Assembly: GCA_030627005.1 (NCBI GenBank)
Contig: DAOUSW010000134.1
Span: 1 to 9,414 of the forward strand
Length of the DNA: 9,414 nt
DNA from: MTP4 sp9310u
GTDB lineage: Archaea; Halobacteriota; Methanosarcinia; Methanosarcinales; Methanosarcinaceae
Direction: 5' to 3'
This document shows positions 1 through 7,035 of the stretch, piece by piece; position 1 is the stretch's first letter, and each line of letters begins with the position of its first letter. Under the pieces are notes generated by a model. The model was not told where the DNA came from, made no database searches, and saw nothing but the letters and a program-made list of their open reading frames with translations. The position numbers and the translations under genes are program-made.

Positions 1-99
1 ACATCAAGTTAACACATCAAGTTAACACATCAAGTTAACACATCAAGTTAACACATCAAGTTAACACATCAAGTTAACACATCAAGTTAACACATCAAG
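1..99. repeat. 13-bp tandem repeat array, seven full copies plus a partial
   Basis: The unit acatcaagttaac is repeated seven times without a mismatch (1-91) and ends with an 8-base partial copy (92-99). The array touches the window edge and probably continues to the left. Each unit contains the palindrome gttaac. There are no unique spacers, so it is not a CRISPR. It ends about 77 bp before the start of the MoxR gene and lies on the promoter side of the operon, where it could affect the promoter or simply be slippage-prone spacer DNA. No ORF runs sensibly through it. Confidence 0.97.
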
Positions 100-111
100 G
101 TTATGAATTAT

Positions 112-139
112 CCTGAGGGGCGGGAAGGGCTCCCGCAGG
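112..139 (+). promoter_or_regulatory. Hairpin in the probable leader of the MoxR operon
   Basis: The sequence can fold with an upper stem CGGGA/TCCCG (121-125 with 131-135) closed by a 5-base loop. A lower stem CCTG/CAGG (112-115 with 136-139) is separated by a 5-base bulge on the left side. An alternative pairing gives an uninterrupted 6-bp stem, GCGGGA with TCCCGC (120-125 with 131-136). It sits between the tandem array and the ribosome binding site. An A-rich run follows, not a T-run, so it is not an intrinsic terminator. A role in mRNA stability or translation is possible but only inferred. Confidence 0.4.
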
Positions 140-162
140 AAAAAACGGAAAACGACAGAAAG

Positions 163-167
163 GGTGA
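163..167 (+). promoter_or_regulatory. Ribosome binding site deciding the MoxR start
   Basis: GGTGA at 163-167 matches the archaeal anti-Shine-Dalgarno (complement of TCACC) and lies 8 nt before the ATG at 176. The upstream in-frame GTG at 164 is inside this motif and has no Shine-Dalgarno of its own, so the ATG at 176 is preferred. Confidence 0.65.
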
Positions 168-175
168 AGCATAAT

Positions 176-1150
176 ATGTATGAAAATGATGCAGATTCGG
201 AGCAGGCCTCCATGACCTACCAGAACGCGGGCAGGATTTTCAAGAGTTTTTTTGAGGAGATCGGGAATGTCATCGTAGGCCAGAAGGAAGCAGTGGAGCA
301 GATCACGATCTCCCTCCTCTGTGAAGGGCACGCTCTGGTGGAAAGTAATCCGGGGCTAGCGAAAACCCTTATGATCTCCACGATTTCAAAGGCAATGAAC
401 CTGAAGTTCAGCAGGATCCAGTGTACTCCTGACCTCATGCCCTCCGACATTACCGGGACCTACGTGATCGAGGAAAAAGAAAAAGGTAAAGAGTTCAGGT
501 TCGAACCGGGCCCTGTCTTTGCAAACATCGTGCTCGCAGACGAAATCAACAGGGCTTCCCCAAAGACCCAGTCTGCCCTGCTCGAGGCGATGCAGGAGAA
601 ACAGGTGACTGTCGGAAACGATACCTACCTGCTGGACCGACCTTTCTTCATCCTTGCGACCCAGAACCCCATTGAAATGGAAGGGACCTACCCCCTGCCC
701 GAAGCCCAGCTCGACCGTTTCCTCCTGAAGATCCTGCTGGAATACCCCTCATTTGAAGAGGAAATGGAAATCGTAAAGCGCTACACGAAATCCGAGGTCC
801 CGCAGGTTACAAGGGGCCTGGACAAGTCTACCCTTCTCAATTTACAGAAACTCACAAGACAGGTCCCGATCTCGGACGAACTCACCCAGCGTGCCCTTTC
901 TATCGTGACAATGACCCGGAAAGATAAAGAGAATATCGAATACGGGGCTTCTCCGCGTGCCTCCATAGGGCTTATCCTTGCCGCAAAAGCCCGCGCCCTT
1001 ATCGAAGGCAGGAACTTTGTGAGTAAGGAAGATGTCGATACCATGGCCTACCCTGTGCTCAGGCACAGGATAATCCTTACCTTTGAAGCCGAACGGAGCG
1101 GAATGACCTCCGATGAGGCAGTCGGGAAAATCCTCCAGAAAGTCAAATGA
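176..1150 (+). CDS. MoxR-family AAA+ ATPase
   Basis: This is a cytosolic AAA+ ATPase of the MoxR family, 324 residues from the ATG at 176, a normal length for the family. Visible motifs (numbered from that ATG) are Walker A SNPGLAKT (57-64), Walker B NIVLADE (117-123) followed by INRASPKTQSALLEAM, sensor 1 ATQN (161-164), LPEAQLDRF with a likely arginine finger R181, and the sensor 2 / lid motif GASPRAS (257-263, R261). Family members couple ATP hydrolysis to remodelling of partner proteins, often for cofactor or metal insertion, and are usually encoded with VWA proteins, as here. It is the first gene of a four-gene + strand row, followed by an 82-bp gap. The client protein is unknown. An alternative GTG start at 164 would add four residues. 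Confidence 0.96.
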   Translation: MYENDADSEQASMTYQNAGRIFKSFFEEIGNVIVGQKEAVEQITISLLCEGHALVESNPGLAKTLMISTISKAMNLKFSRIQCTPDLMPSDITGTYVIEEKEKGKEFRFEPGPVFANIVLADEINRASPKTQSALLEAMQEKQVTVGNDTYLLDRPFFILATQNPIEMEGTYPLPEAQLDRFLLKILLEYPSFEEEMEIVKRYTKSEVPQVTRGLDKSTLLNLQKLTRQVPISDELTQRALSIVTMTRKDKENIEYGASPRASIGLILAAKARALIEGRNFVSKEDVDTMAYPVLRHRIILTFEAERSGMTSDEAVGKILQKVK

Positions 1151-1232
1151 ACGGATGATTTCTTCGGTATAAACCTTTGAGTCGACAGGAACAGAGCCCT
1201 GCAGGAACCAGGCTTTTGATTGAAGATCCAGA
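1151..1232 (+). other. 82-bp spacer between MoxR and DUF58 genes
   Basis: This is the only real gap inside the operon. It holds a weak TATA-like stretch, GGTATAAACC (1168-1177), that could support a secondary promoter for the three VWA genes, plus the palindromes GTCGAC and CCTGCAGG. There is no T-rich terminator. No convincing ribosome binding site precedes the ATG at 1233. An in-frame stop lies at 1221-1223, so a longer DUF58 N-terminus is ruled out unless it uses a start within 1224-1232. Confidence 0.4.
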
Positions 1233-2114
1233 ATGACCCGCACAAAACAAAAAATAGAAACGGATTTTTTCAGGCAGCTTGACCGCTTTACCTTCTCGGT
1301 CCGGAAGCGTGTGTCTACGGTCTACGCCGGGAACCGGCCTTCTACCCGGAGCGGACACGGTATCGATACAATCGGTTTCCGTGAGTACGACTCAAGCGAT
1401 TCTCTCAAGGATATAGACTGGAAAGCCTATGCCCGGACCGAAAAACTTTATGTGCGGCAGTTCGAGGAAGAAAAGACCCTTACAACTCACATCCTGCTCG
1501 ATTCCAGCAAAAGCATGGACTACCCCGGATACGGGACTTCTAAGTTCGAATACGCGGCCATGCTCGCGGCTGGCTATGCCTACATGGTCACGAAATACAA
1601 CGACAGGTTCGCCATTTCCACGTTTGGGGAGGATGTGGACATCCGCAAGCCCAGGAGGGGGAAGAAAAACCTTCTGCGGACAATCGACCAGCTGACCGAG
1701 CTAGAACTTACGGGGGGGACTTCCATTGCCGAAAGTGTTGCAAAGTACAGCCGGGAGATCAAGTCCAGGTCCCTTGTCATCCTTATTTCGGATTTCCTGG
1801 AGGAACCCAAAGCCGTGGAATCTGCCGTGTACAGGCTCTCGGACCATGACCTCATCCTGATCCAGGTGCTGGACCCGACCGAAAAGAAGCTTCCCCTTGA
1901 GGGGAACAGCAAACTCGTTGACCTGGAAACCGGGGAAGAGATCAGGACCTATGTCAGTGAAAAGTTCAAGGAAAGGTACCTGGAAAAGCTCGATGACCAC
2001 AGTGCCCGGATCAGGAAAGCCTGTCTGAAGGTAGGGGCCGAGTTCTACACCTTTACGAGCGACACTCCCATCTTTGATGCGTTCTACCATACGATCAGGA
2101 GAAGGAGGCGCTGA
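1233..2114 (+). CDS. DUF58 family protein with VWA-type core
   Basis: A 293-residue protein of the DUF58 family, the usual partner of MoxR ATPases. The DUF58 signature runs over residues 41-77 (GHGIDTIGFREY, then IDWKAYAR and LYVRQFEEE). A VWA-like fold follows, with a complete metal-ion-dependent adhesion site: D90-S-S-K-S94, T163 in GGTS, and D187 in LISDF. No signal peptide or membrane segment is visible, so it is the short soluble form rather than the longer bacterial form with two N-terminal helices. The C-terminus is strikingly basic (RRRRR before the stop), which may contact membrane phospholipid or nucleic acid, but this is inference. Family knowledge suggests it links the ATPase to the membrane VWA proteins encoded next. 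The start is the only ATG after the in-frame stop at 1221, though its ribosome binding site is poor. Confidence 0.93.
   Translation: MTRTKQKIETDFFRQLDRFTFSVRKRVSTVYAGNRPSTRSGHGIDTIGFREYDSSDSLKDIDWKAYARTEKLYVRQFEEEKTLTTHILLDSSKSMDYPGYGTSKFEYAAMLAAGYAYMVTKYNDRFAISTFGEDVDIRKPRRGKKNLLRTIDQLTELELTGGTSIAESVAKYSREIKSRSLVILISDFLEEPKAVESAVYRLSDHDLILIQVLDPTEKKLPLEGNSKLVDLETGEEIRTYVSEKFKERYLEKLDDHSARIRKACLKVGAEFYTFTSDTPIFDAFYHTIRRRRR
2104..2108 (+). promoter_or_regulatory. Shine-Dalgarno of the BatA-like gene inside the DUF58 3' end
   Basis: GGAGG at 2104-2108 lies 9 nt before the ATG at 2118 and overlaps the last codons of the DUF58 gene, whose stop is at 2112-2114. The overlap suggests coupled translation. 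Confidence 0.75.
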
Positions 2115-2117
2115 AAA

Positions 2118-3995
2118 ATGCCATTTGCAAACCCTCTTGCCCTTGCCGGCCTTTTGAGCATCATCCCTCTTATCATTCTCTACATGCTCCGGCCCAAACC
2201 TGCGGAGCTTTCAATTCCCTCTCTCATGTTTGTCCTGAAAATCGAGAGGGAGCGAAAAAGGGTCTACGCTTCGATCACGAAAATCGTAAAAGACCCCCTC
2301 TTCCTGGCCCAGCTCCTGGTCCTGATCCTTCTTTCCATTGCCGCCGCCGGCTACTTCTACACTGCGGAAGAACCCCTGAGCGGAGAACATACCGTGCTCA
2401 TCCTGGACACTTCGGCAAGCATGCAGACGGAGTCTCGCTTTGAAGACGCACTGGGACTTGCCGATACTTACCTCAGTAAGAAAAACAGCATTATCCTGGC
2501 TTCCAACGTGCCCCTGCTGGTCCTGGAAGGCGGGGGAGCTTCGGCTGCCGAGGATACCCTCAAGAATGTTCCGGTAGGGGCAGGGGTTGCCGATATCTCT
2601 GCGGCAGTTACCACCGGGATGCGTCTCCTGTCACAGGAAGGCGGGAGGATTATCGTGATCTCGGACTTCACTTCCTGGGAAGGGGACGACCCTGTTGCCT
2701 CGAAGAACCTGGCAGAGTCTTACGGCATCCAGGTCAATTTCGTGAAAGTCGGAAAACCTGCGGATAATGTGGGGATCATTAACGGCTGGATCGAAGCAAC
2801 GGACGGGGACTACAGCTATACCTGCGTGGTCAAGAACTACAATACCCGGACCGAAAACGTCGAGCTTGAGACCGGTAGGGGAATTTCCGGGGGCAGTACG
2901 AAGAGCTTTACCCTTTCCGTCCCTGCAGGAGAGACCAGGCAGTTCCAGCTTGCAGAACTGGGCCCGGGAATTACCAGGGTCGTGCTTACTGAAGACGACG
3001 ACCTCCCTGCGGACAACAGCGCCTATATCTCGATTCCGGAAAGCTCCCAGCAAAACATCCTCTTTATCACGGATGACGGGAAGCTGCCTTCGAAAACCGC
3101 GCTATCATTGCTACCCAACAGCGAGATCAAGGTCCGGAATAACGTTCCTGCGGACCTGAGTGACTACACCCTGGTAGTGCTTGCCCAGAAGGAAACTCCA
3201 GTAGCTAACAGTTCGGTCGGAAGGATCGAAAGCTATGTGAGAGGCGGAGGAAATGCGGTTTTCATTGCAAGCGGGGCTTTTGTTCCGGAAAAGACCGACG
3301 TTGACCTGATTAAGATCCTCCCTGTAAAGCCAATAGGGATCGGAGAGGCTGAAGACGGGCTGGGAGTCGAGGAGGTCCGGGAAAGCAGTATTACCCAGGA
3401 CGTGAAGACTGAGGAAATCTCTGTGCGGAAGTACCTGAACGCCACTGAGAGGACCGGTTCGACTACCCTGGCAGTCCTTGACAACGAGGTGCCTGTCCTG
3501 AGTTACTGGCAGATAGGGGAAGGCACCGTCTTTTACCTGGGTTTCAACGACGAACTTCAGGAAGGGGCCTGGAATAATTTCCATAACCTGCCCGAATACC
3601 CGGTCTTCTGGATAAAACTCATCGAGTGGCTCGGGGGCGTAGGGGACATTGCCGATTACAACCTGGAGACCGGCACCGTAAGCTCCCTTTCGAAGACCGA
3701 GGACATACAAACCCCAAGCCGCACCCTGACTGCAAACCGCGTGCTCTTTGACGAAGTCGGAATCTATAATATAGGAAACAAAAAAATAGCCGTCAACCTT
3801 TATGACGACCGGGAATCGGACACCACCGTGGATGCCTCGGAACTTATCCAGCGGGCTGTTGCGGATGACGAGCCCAAACTCGTGCGGGCCGATACCTATA
3901 CAGCCAAAAAAGATATCAGCAACTACCTGATCGGAGTTCTTTTCCTGCTACTGCTACTTGAAATCCTTATCGTGCGCGGGAGGGGTGAACTTTGA
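2118..3995 (+). CDS. BatA-like membrane-anchored VWA protein
   Basis: A 625-residue membrane protein. The N-terminus (FANPLALAGLLSIIPLIILYML, helix about 5-24, then RPKP) matches the BatA/aerotolerance-regulator N-terminal domain. A second helix spans about 61-80. A VWA domain follows with an intact metal site D97-T-S-A-S101 and VISD (180-183). The middle contains a beta-rich segment ending in DLPADNSAYI (295-304), a motif typical of this protein class, then a Rossmann-like region (about 312-500) resembling the glutamine-amidotransferase-like fold without a visible catalytic cysteine. One more helix (about 603-618) lies near the C-terminus and is followed by a short basic tail. The large domains between helices 2 and 3 are therefore probably extracytoplasmic. 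It follows the DUF58 stop by 3 bp and overlaps the next gene by 4 bp. The aerotolerance name comes from a bacterial homologue and should not be taken as its function here. Confidence 0.92.
   Translation: MPFANPLALAGLLSIIPLIILYMLRPKPAELSIPSLMFVLKIERERKRVYASITKIVKDPLFLAQLLVLILLSIAAAGYFYTAEEPLSGEHTVLILDTSASMQTESRFEDALGLADTYLSKKNSIILASNVPLLVLEGGGASAAEDTLKNVPVGAGVADISAAVTTGMRLLSQEGGRIIVISDFTSWEGDDPVASKNLAESYGIQVNFVKVGKPADNVGIINGWIEATDGDYSYTCVVKNYNTRTENVELETGRGISGGSTKSFTLSVPAGETRQFQLAELGPGITRVVLTEDDDLPADNSAYISIPESSQQNILFITDDGKLPSKTALSLLPNSEIKVRNNVPADLSDYTLVVLAQKETPVANSSVGRIESYVRGGGNAVFIASGAFVPEKTDVDLIKILPVKPIGIGEAEDGLGVEEVRESSITQDVKTEEISVRKYLNATERTGSTTLAVLDNEVPVLSYWQIGEGTVFYLGFNDELQEGAWNNFHNLPEYPVFWIKLIEWLGGVGDIADYNLETGTVSSLSKTEDIQTPSRTLTANRVLFDEVGIYNIGNKKIAVNLYDDRESDTTVDASELIQRAVADDEPKLVRADTYTAKKDISNYLIGVLFLLLLLEILIVRGRGEL
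3978..3995 (+). promoter_or_regulatory. Ribosome binding site and TTGA stop/start overlap
   Basis: A purine-rich GGGAGGGGTGA (3978-3988) precedes a TTG start at 3992-3994, whose last two bases are part of the TGA stop (3993-3995) of the upstream gene. The next in-frame ATG (4019) would delete residues upstream of the first helix and has no comparable binding site. TTG is therefore the best start, and re-initiation coupling is likely. Confidence 0.75.
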
Positions 3996-6484
3996 ACGTC
4001 TCCCTTGAACACCCCGAAATGCTGCTCCTGGTAATCCCGGTAATCCTTGCGGGGTTCTACCTCCTGCGGAATACGAAGTCGAAGCTTGTGGAATGGAGGA
4101 TGCTTGTCGCTTTCCTCCTGGTCCTTGCCCTTGCCTCCCCTGTCACTCTGATGACAAATGTCGTTAGTGAAGACAACCCTTCACTGGTCGTGGTCTCGGA
4201 CGAGACAAGCAGTATGGGCATTTTCCAGGAAGGGACGGGCACAGAGCTCTACGAAGCCCTTACCGCAAAGACCCCCACAACCTTCATCCAGCTAACAGGG
4301 GACAAGACCAGCCTCGGGGACGCTGTCCTCCAGTACTCGGGCAGCGGAAGCCAGGTCGTGCTTGTGACCGACGGGAACAATAACGCAGGCAAAGACCTTA
4401 CGGAAGCCCTGGAATTTGCCCGGGAAACCGATACCCGGGTTTACCTGGTCGAACCCGAACTCGAGGTAAACGACCTCAGCGTACAGGTGCTCGGGGACAA
4501 GACCGTTGTCGTGGAAAACGATAACGAGTTTGAAATCCTGGTTTCCCAGGCTAACGAAGGGCGCACCAGCTATTTCCTTAAGATATACGTGGACGGGACT
4601 CTTGAAAATAGCAAGCGCTTTTCTCAGGAGACCAGGGAGATGACTATTCCTTTCACCCGGGATTTCGATACCCTTGGTGCCCATGAAATGAGGGTCGAAA
4701 TCGAGCCTGACGGGGAAGACCTGAACGATATCAATAACGAGTTCTACAAAGCCCTCTACGTGGTCCCGAAACCGAAAATCACCCTTGTAACAGACGAGCC
4801 GGATTCCCCTCTGGGCCAGGTCCTGACCAACCTCTACGAGGTCTCGGTGGTGAACGACTACCCCGGAGCAGACAAAATCGAGGGCATCAAAGCCCTTGTG
4901 CTGGATAACAGGTTTATAAATACCCTCTCCGAAAAAAAAGTAAAAGAAATCAAGACCTATGTCAGTGACGGGAACGGGCTGGTCGTTGTGGGTGGAGAAG
5001 GGGCATATAATTACGGGAATTACCTGAACTCTTCCCTCGAAGCCCTCCTGCCTGTCATCTCGAAACCTTCCGAGTTCAAGGGTGGGAGGAACATCATCCT
5101 GATCCTGGACGTTTCTCCCAGTACGGATGCCCACGGGACCCTGGGAGACATCCTCGGGAATGCGATCTTCATCCTGAGAAATGAAAACCTCAAAGATGCC
5201 AACGCCGGGGTCATCGCATTCGGGAGCACGGGTATTGATGTCTCGGACGGTTTTGTCTTCCTCGGGCTTCCCCGGAACCTGGAGACCCTTGAAGAAGACA
5301 TTTCCCAGCTTACCCCTGACCAGCAGAGCGAGACTTACCTGGACCAGGGACTTAAGACCGCAAAGGAAATGCTTGAAACCGAAGACGGCGAGCTTGATGC
5401 CATCGTTATCACGGATGGAGGAATCGAGGACTCCTACGGCCCGAGCCTTGCGGAAGCAAAGGAATTGCAGGATCTGGGAGTGAAATTTTATTTCATCCAT
5501 ATCCGTTCGACTGCCCCCTCCCAGCTTGACCCAACCAGGAACTACTATGCCGAAAAGCTGATGCAGGAACTGGGGCTTGAAGAAAACTATTTCCATATCG
5601 ACATGGGAGAAAGGGCAAACATCCGTTTTGACAGGATCGAAAAGCCCCCTGAGGAAGAAGAGGAAGAAGATATCGAACTTGACGCCTACCCCCTCCTGGT
5701 GTATTCCCCCAACCATTTCATCACACGGAATGTGGAAGGAAACGTTACCGGGATGATCACCGGCTACAACGACGTTACCCCGAAAGCCGGGGCCGAACGC
5801 CTGATAATCACGGTTACCGGAAAGCCTGTCCTTACCACCTGGCGCTTCGGGCTTGGCAGGGTAGCTGCCCTTTCCACGGACAACGGGGAAGGGCAAGGCT
5901 CCCGCTGGAGCTCTGTCCTCTATACAGGGCAGAACGCGCGGCTCATTTCAGGCATGAGCAACTGGGCTATCGGAAATCCCCGGGCTGAAGAAGGTGCCGT
6001 CCTTGACGGGCCGGATACCTGGCTCGGAACCCCGGCTGAGCTTACCCTGATAATGTACGAGGAGGGCGTACCGAAGCTTAAACTGGACGGGGAAGCTCTG
6101 GACCTTGCCCTTACGGGAAGGAACACCTACGAGACCACCGTAAACCCGGACACTCCCGGCCTTCACGACATCTCCGGCTATCCTCTTGCCGTAAACTACC
6201 CCCTTGAATTCAGGGACGTCGGGATCAATAAAGAGGTTGAGCCCCTGGTCCTGGCAACCGGCGGGAATATCTACGACGCAAGGGAAGCAAGAGCCCTCCT
6301 CCTGAAAGACGCCCGGCAAAACTCCGAACGGGAAGTTCAGGAACCAATGAGCCTGAAGATGTCCGTGCTCCTTGCAGCCCTCCTGCTCTACCTCAGCGAA
6401 ATCATTGTAAGGCGCATCAGGGAAATGAGAAGACTCAGGAAAATGCAGGCAGTGCAGGAAGCAAAGGAAGCAGCAGGAGAATGA
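3992..6484 (+). CDS. Large membrane protein with two VWA-like segments and GATase-like fold
   Basis: An 830-residue protein. Two N-terminal helices (about 9-25 and 35-54) are followed by a short VWA-like segment with a variant metal site D70-E-T-S-S74 and VTDG (125-128). A beta-rich, Ig-like stretch (about 160-258) ends in DLNDINNEFYKALYVV. A glutamine-amidotransferase-like region starts at about 262 (VVVGGEGAYNYG at 331-342) and appears to be interrupted by a second, complete VWA domain: D373-V-S-P-S377, ITDGG at 473-477. The fold seems to resume at about 564-640 (WRFGLGRVAALSTD). An acidic linker with six consecutive glutamates lies at 554-559. One helix (about 788-805) and a basic, charged tail end the protein. 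No catalytic cysteine is evident, so enzymatic amidotransferase activity is unlikely. It is the last gene of the MoxR operon and probably its main extracytoplasmic scaffold. The TTG start overlaps the upstream stop. Confidence 0.9.
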   Translation: MNVSLEHPEMLLLVIPVILAGFYLLRNTKSKLVEWRMLVAFLLVLALASPVTLMTNVVSEDNPSLVVVSDETSSMGIFQEGTGTELYEALTAKTPTTFIQLTGDKTSLGDAVLQYSGSGSQVVLVTDGNNNAGKDLTEALEFARETDTRVYLVEPELEVNDLSVQVLGDKTVVVENDNEFEILVSQANEGRTSYFLKIYVDGTLENSKRFSQETREMTIPFTRDFDTLGAHEMRVEIEPDGEDLNDINNEFYKALYVVPKPKITLVTDEPDSPLGQVLTNLYEVSVVNDYPGADKIEGIKALVLDNRFINTLSEKKVKEIKTYVSDGNGLVVVGGEGAYNYGNYLNSSLEALLPVISKPSEFKGGRNIILILDVSPSTDAHGTLGDILGNAIFILRNENLKDANAGVIAFGSTGIDVSDGFVFLGLPRNLETLEEDISQLTPDQQSETYLDQGLKTAKEMLETEDGELDAIVITDGGIEDSYGPSLAEAKELQDLGVKFYFIHIRSTAPSQLDPTRNYYAEKLMQELGLEENYFHIDMGERANIRFDRIEKPPEEEEEEDIELDAYPLLVYSPNHFITRNVEGNVTGMITGYNDVTPKAGAERLIITVTGKPVLTTWRFGLGRVAALSTDNGEGQGSRWSSVLYTGQNARLISGMSNWAIGNPRAEEGAVLDGPDTWLGTPAELTLIMYEEGVPKLKLDGEALDLALTGRNTYETTVNPDTPGLHDISGYPLAVNYPLEFRDVGINKEVEPLVLATGGNIYDAREARALLLKDARQNSEREVQEPMSLKMSVLLAALLLYLSEIIVRRIREMRRLRKMQAVQEAKEAAGE

Positions 6485-6499
6485 TTTTCGGTTCTCTTG

Positions 6500-6611
6500 C
6501 TTCTTTTTCCTTTTCTTCCTTCTTTTCCTTTTTTTCTTTTGTTCTCCCTTTTCTCTTCTCTTCTTTCTCCCTCTTCTTTCTCCCTCTTCTTTCCGTCTTC
6601 TTTTTCCTCTC
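6500..6611 (+). terminator. Pyrimidine tract, probable operon terminator
   Basis: A run of 112 bases with only two purines (G6541 and G6595) begins 15 bases after the operon's last stop codon. It contains many T-runs, including a 7-T run. Archaeal RNA polymerase terminates at U-rich RNA without needing a hairpin, so this is the obvious termination region for the + strand operon. Its length and strand purity are far beyond what termination needs. Part of it is a 13-bp tandem duplication of ttctttctccctc (6561-6573 and 6574-6586, with a diverged third copy). Confidence 0.65.
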
Positions 6612-6660
6612 ATGCCATCCTTTTTTCTACTTTCCCTGTCAGAAGCCTCAGGTTCCTGAA

Positions 6661-6786
6661 CAGTCATTCAGGTATCTTTTTTGGTTATCTCAATGCCCTC
6701 AATAGTCATTCAAATGCATTTTTTAGTTATTGTAATGCCTATTACAGTCATCAGAATGTCTTTTTTGTATATTGTGATGCCTTTTT
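6661..6786. repeat. Three degenerate 42-bp tandem repeats
   Basis: Units at 6661-6702, 6703-6744 and 6745-6786 align at a period of 42. Shared landmarks are (c/t)agtcat near the start, a T6 run near the middle and a(a/t)GCC-type sequence (aatgcc or gatgcc) about 32-37 bases in. The copies differ at many positions, so the array is old compared with the perfect 13-bp array at 1-99. Because 42 is divisible by three, ORFs through it show a 14-residue periodicity, but they are not credible genes. Confidence 0.75.
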
Positions 6787-6857
6787 TATTATTGGTCTTT
6801 AAATTCAAAACAGTGCTTTGTATGAATTCAATTTTAAGATTTCATTTTTGGAAAAAG

Positions 6858-6877
6858 CCGGTCAGCAAGCTGACCGG
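6858..6877 (-). terminator. Hairpin followed by a T-run on the minus strand
   Basis: A perfect 9-bp inverted repeat CCGGTCAGC / GCTGACCGG is separated by only two A residues on the + strand. Read on the minus strand, the stem is followed by C then TTTTT (6856-6852), which is the shape of an intrinsic terminator. It would serve the lipid kinase transcript coming from the right, although it lies about 280 bp past that gene's stop. The two innermost pairs must open to make a feasible loop. Confidence 0.4.
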
Positions 6878-6926
6878 TGAGAGTGCCGGTACCCGAAGAG
6901 CAAATTAAAAAAAGGCTTGGATGGCT

Positions 6927-6940
6927 AAAAACAAAAAAAT
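6927..6940 (-). terminator. T-rich tract for minus-strand transcripts
   Basis: On the minus strand this reads ATTTTTTTGTTTTT. It is the first strong T-tract downstream of the lipid kinase gene and a plausible archaeal terminator. A second T7 run (6907-6913 on the minus strand) follows. Confidence 0.45.
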
Positions 6941-7017
6941 ATGGAAATTTGCCCTTTTTCCTCCCGGTTGTGAGGGCTTACGGTCCGGTTCTGTTTCAAT
7001 TTTGCTTTTTGGGAAGG

Positions 7018-7035
7018 CCGCTTGCAAGCAAGCGG
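7018..7035. repeat. Perfect 8-bp inverted repeat with AA centre
   Basis: CCGCTTGC and GCAAGCGG flank two A residues on the + strand. The architecture is the same as the hairpin at 6858-6877 (GC-rich arms, AA centre), but the arms differ in sequence. No T-run follows on either strand, so it is a less convincing terminator. It may instead be a protein-binding dyad. Confidence 0.5.

Noticed and set aside
1..99. Possible CRISPR array
   Set aside because: The 13-bp units are directly adjacent with no unique spacers.
164..175. GTG start four codons upstream for the MoxR gene
   Set aside because: The GTG is part of the GGTGA ribosome binding site that serves the ATG at 176 and has none of its own.
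341..370. Serine in place of the first glycine of the Walker A motif of the MoxR ATPase
   Set aside because: The MoxR family varies at this position (often D or G before xPG), and the P-G-x-x-K-T core is intact, so loss of activity is not implied.
4292..5896. Long 534-codon open frame on the minus strand
   Set aside because: It lies wholly antisense to the large VWA gene, whose domains and motifs are clear. The minus frame gives no recognisable domains and arises from the codon bias of the GC-rich sense gene.
6481..6908. Small + strand open frames over the pyrimidine tract and 42-bp repeats
   Set aside because: The peptides are Ser/Phe-rich or periodic only because of the DNA repeats. No ribosome binding sites or family motifs are seen.
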